From Caldifarciminota bacterium (GTDB lineage: Bacteria; Hydrothermota; 32-111; QNBC01), in assembly GCA_015486655.1 (NCBI GenBank), contig WFRF01000101.1:1-7808 (forward strand): a stretch of DNA of 7,808 nt, in the 5' to 3' direction. The position numbers and the translations under genes are program-made. Within the stretch, counting starts at the first letter, position 1. Each line of letters starts with the position of its first letter. The notes beneath the pieces are model-generated. The model did not search any database and had not been told where the DNA came from. It was given only the letters and a program-made list of their open reading frames with translations. Shown in pieces: positions 7,463-7,808 of the stretch.

Positions 7463-7491
7463 ATCATGGCATTAATAATCTGATTTGTCAA
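7463..7491 (-). promoter_or_regulatory. Promoter of the phosphodiesterase gene, likely giving a leaderless mRNA
   Basis: The minus strand has a perfect -35 box TTGACA (7491-7486), a 17-bp spacer and CATGAT (7468-7463), which matches the -10 consensus at 4 of 6 bases and is preceded by an extended -10 TGC. By usual sigma-70 spacing the transcription start falls at about 7457-7455, the start codon itself. This is the best promoter in the window and probably drives the whole minus-strand set. Confidence 0.6.
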
Positions 7492-7563
7492 TATATTATG
7501 TAGATTTTACAGCAGATAGGTGAGGACATATTAACCACTTGATGACCGAAAGAACTATACTGC

Positions 7564-7622
7564 AATTAATGAGACTCCATCTCAAGTAGGAAGTTATAAT
7601 TAACGGGACTACATGCCAATTA
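7564..7622. repeat. Imperfect 25-nt direct repeat, two copies 34 nt apart
   Basis: The copies are at 7564-7588 and 7598-7622. Aligned without gaps they share 19 of 25 bases, with the common skeleton AATTAA-N-G-N-GACT-N-CAT-NN-CAA-N-TA. The first copy also contains a small dyad, TGAGA-CTCCA-TCTCA (7570-7584). There is no clear third copy; a stretch near 7529 shares only ATTAAC. The role is unknown. It could be an iterated protein-binding site or the trace of a small duplication. Confidence 0.4.
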
Positions 7623-7705
7623 AGAAATAAGAAGTAAGAGATAGATGAAATATGAGACAATTACTACCGATATAATTTCTTAGTTCTCAGTCCATGATTA
7701 TTCCT

Positions 7706-7734
7706 AAAAATAGCTGCTCCTCTTTTAGGGGAGC
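7706..7734 (-). terminator. Terminator-like hairpin reading leftwards
   Basis: On the minus strand GCTCCCC and GAGGAGC form a 7-bp stem (one G-T pair) around TAAAA, followed after 5 nt by a run of five Ts (7710-7706). It could terminate a minus-strand gene that lies beyond the right edge. The 5-nt gap before the T-run is longer than usual, and the hairpin is also the first unit of the tandem hairpin block, so this function is uncertain. Confidence 0.35.
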
Positions 7735-7808
7735 TGTCCGGTTTTACCGGACTGAGGGGTAAATTCCCCTCTACAGAGGGGTACTGCGTAGCAGGGGGGT
7801 GTTCTGAA
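7712..7808. repeat. Tandem hairpin cassette, cut by the window edge
   Basis: At least four inverted repeats follow each other almost without spacing. They are 7716-7734 (7-bp stem, loop TTTTA), 7736-7752 (perfect GTCCGG stem, again loop TTTTA), 7754-7771 (GAGGGG/CCCCTC) or, as an exclusive alternative, 7766-7781 (CCCCTCT/AGAGGGG), and 7784-7794 (CTGC/GCAG). A G-run follows and the element may continue past 7808. It is far richer in GC than the flanking DNA and contains no reading frame. It looks like a dispersed palindromic repeat (REP-like or MITE-like) or a structured RNA. The family is not identified. Confidence 0.6.

Larger units (their letters stand above)
7458..7711. other. Non-coding stretch upstream of the phosphodiesterase gene
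   Basis: Besides the promoter at its left end, this 254-bp AT-rich stretch contains no reading frame I can support on either strand. Short ATG frames on the plus strand, 12-15 codons each, match no family I recognise. It contains an imperfect 25-nt direct repeat. It may be a decayed insertion or a 5' regulatory region, or the spacer after a gene lying beyond the right edge. Confidence 0.5.

Noticed and set aside
7541..7588. Short plus-strand frame starting MTERTILQLMRLHLK, at first glance like the start of an IS21-type transposition protein
   Set aside because: It stops after 15 codons and the next frame segments do not continue any transposase motif. The resemblance is too short to support a remnant.
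7716..7794. CRISPR array or tRNA in the hairpin block
   Set aside because: The palindromic units differ in sequence and are not separated by unique spacers of constant length, and no cloverleaf with the usual T-loop could be built.

Overview
The window is about 7.8 kb of AT-rich bacterial DNA, apart from a GC-rich hairpin block at its right end. It carries a tightly packed set of seven housekeeping genes, all on the minus strand. In transcription order (right to left) they are a glycerophosphodiester phosphodiesterase, cmk, plsC, ispH, rpsA, pyrG and dnaG. dnaG runs off the left edge. AGGAGG-type ribosome binding sites before rpsA and pyrG, the MEP-pathway gene ispH and a six-domain ribosomal protein S1 all indicate a bacterium. 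The order cmk-plsC-ispH-rpsA is familiar from Clostridia-like genomes, but the CTP synthase looks divergent. I cannot name the lineage from sequence alone.

Layout: 7458-7808 is non-coding. It holds a run of back-to-back hairpins cut off by the window edge (7712-7808), a stretch with a degenerate 25-nt direct repeat (7564-7622), and a good promoter (7463-7491) for the phosphodiesterase gene. That gene (6777-7457) is followed by a 75-bp gap with a weaker promoter candidate. Then come cmk (6030-6701), plsC (5420-6046) and ispH (4606-5445), whose ends overlap by 17 and 26 bp. rpsA (2914-4578) follows after 27 bp with a strong ribosome binding site. An intrinsic terminator (2882-2913) sits between rpsA and pyrG (1116-2870), and its T-run touches the pyrG ribosome binding site. 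dnaG (from 1092) follows pyrG after 23 bp, a gap filled mostly by a perfect 7-3-7 palindrome.

How the genes fit together (inference): Cmk recycles CMP to CDP, and PyrG makes CTP from UTP. CTP feeds both RNA synthesis and CDP-diacylglycerol formation. PlsC makes phosphatidic acid, the precursor of CDP-diacylglycerol, and the phosphodiesterase recovers glycerol 3-phosphate. IspH completes the isoprenoid precursors. S1 and DnaG serve translation initiation and replication priming. The cluster therefore links membrane lipid supply, pyrimidine nucleotides and the core information machinery.

I see no defence system, CRISPR array, prophage, tRNA or rRNA, and no intact mobile element. The observations most worth checking are the terminal hairpin cassette, a probably leaderless phosphodiesterase mRNA, the terminator joined to the pyrG ribosome binding site, an insertion in the CTP synthase glutaminase domain, and the palindrome before dnaG.
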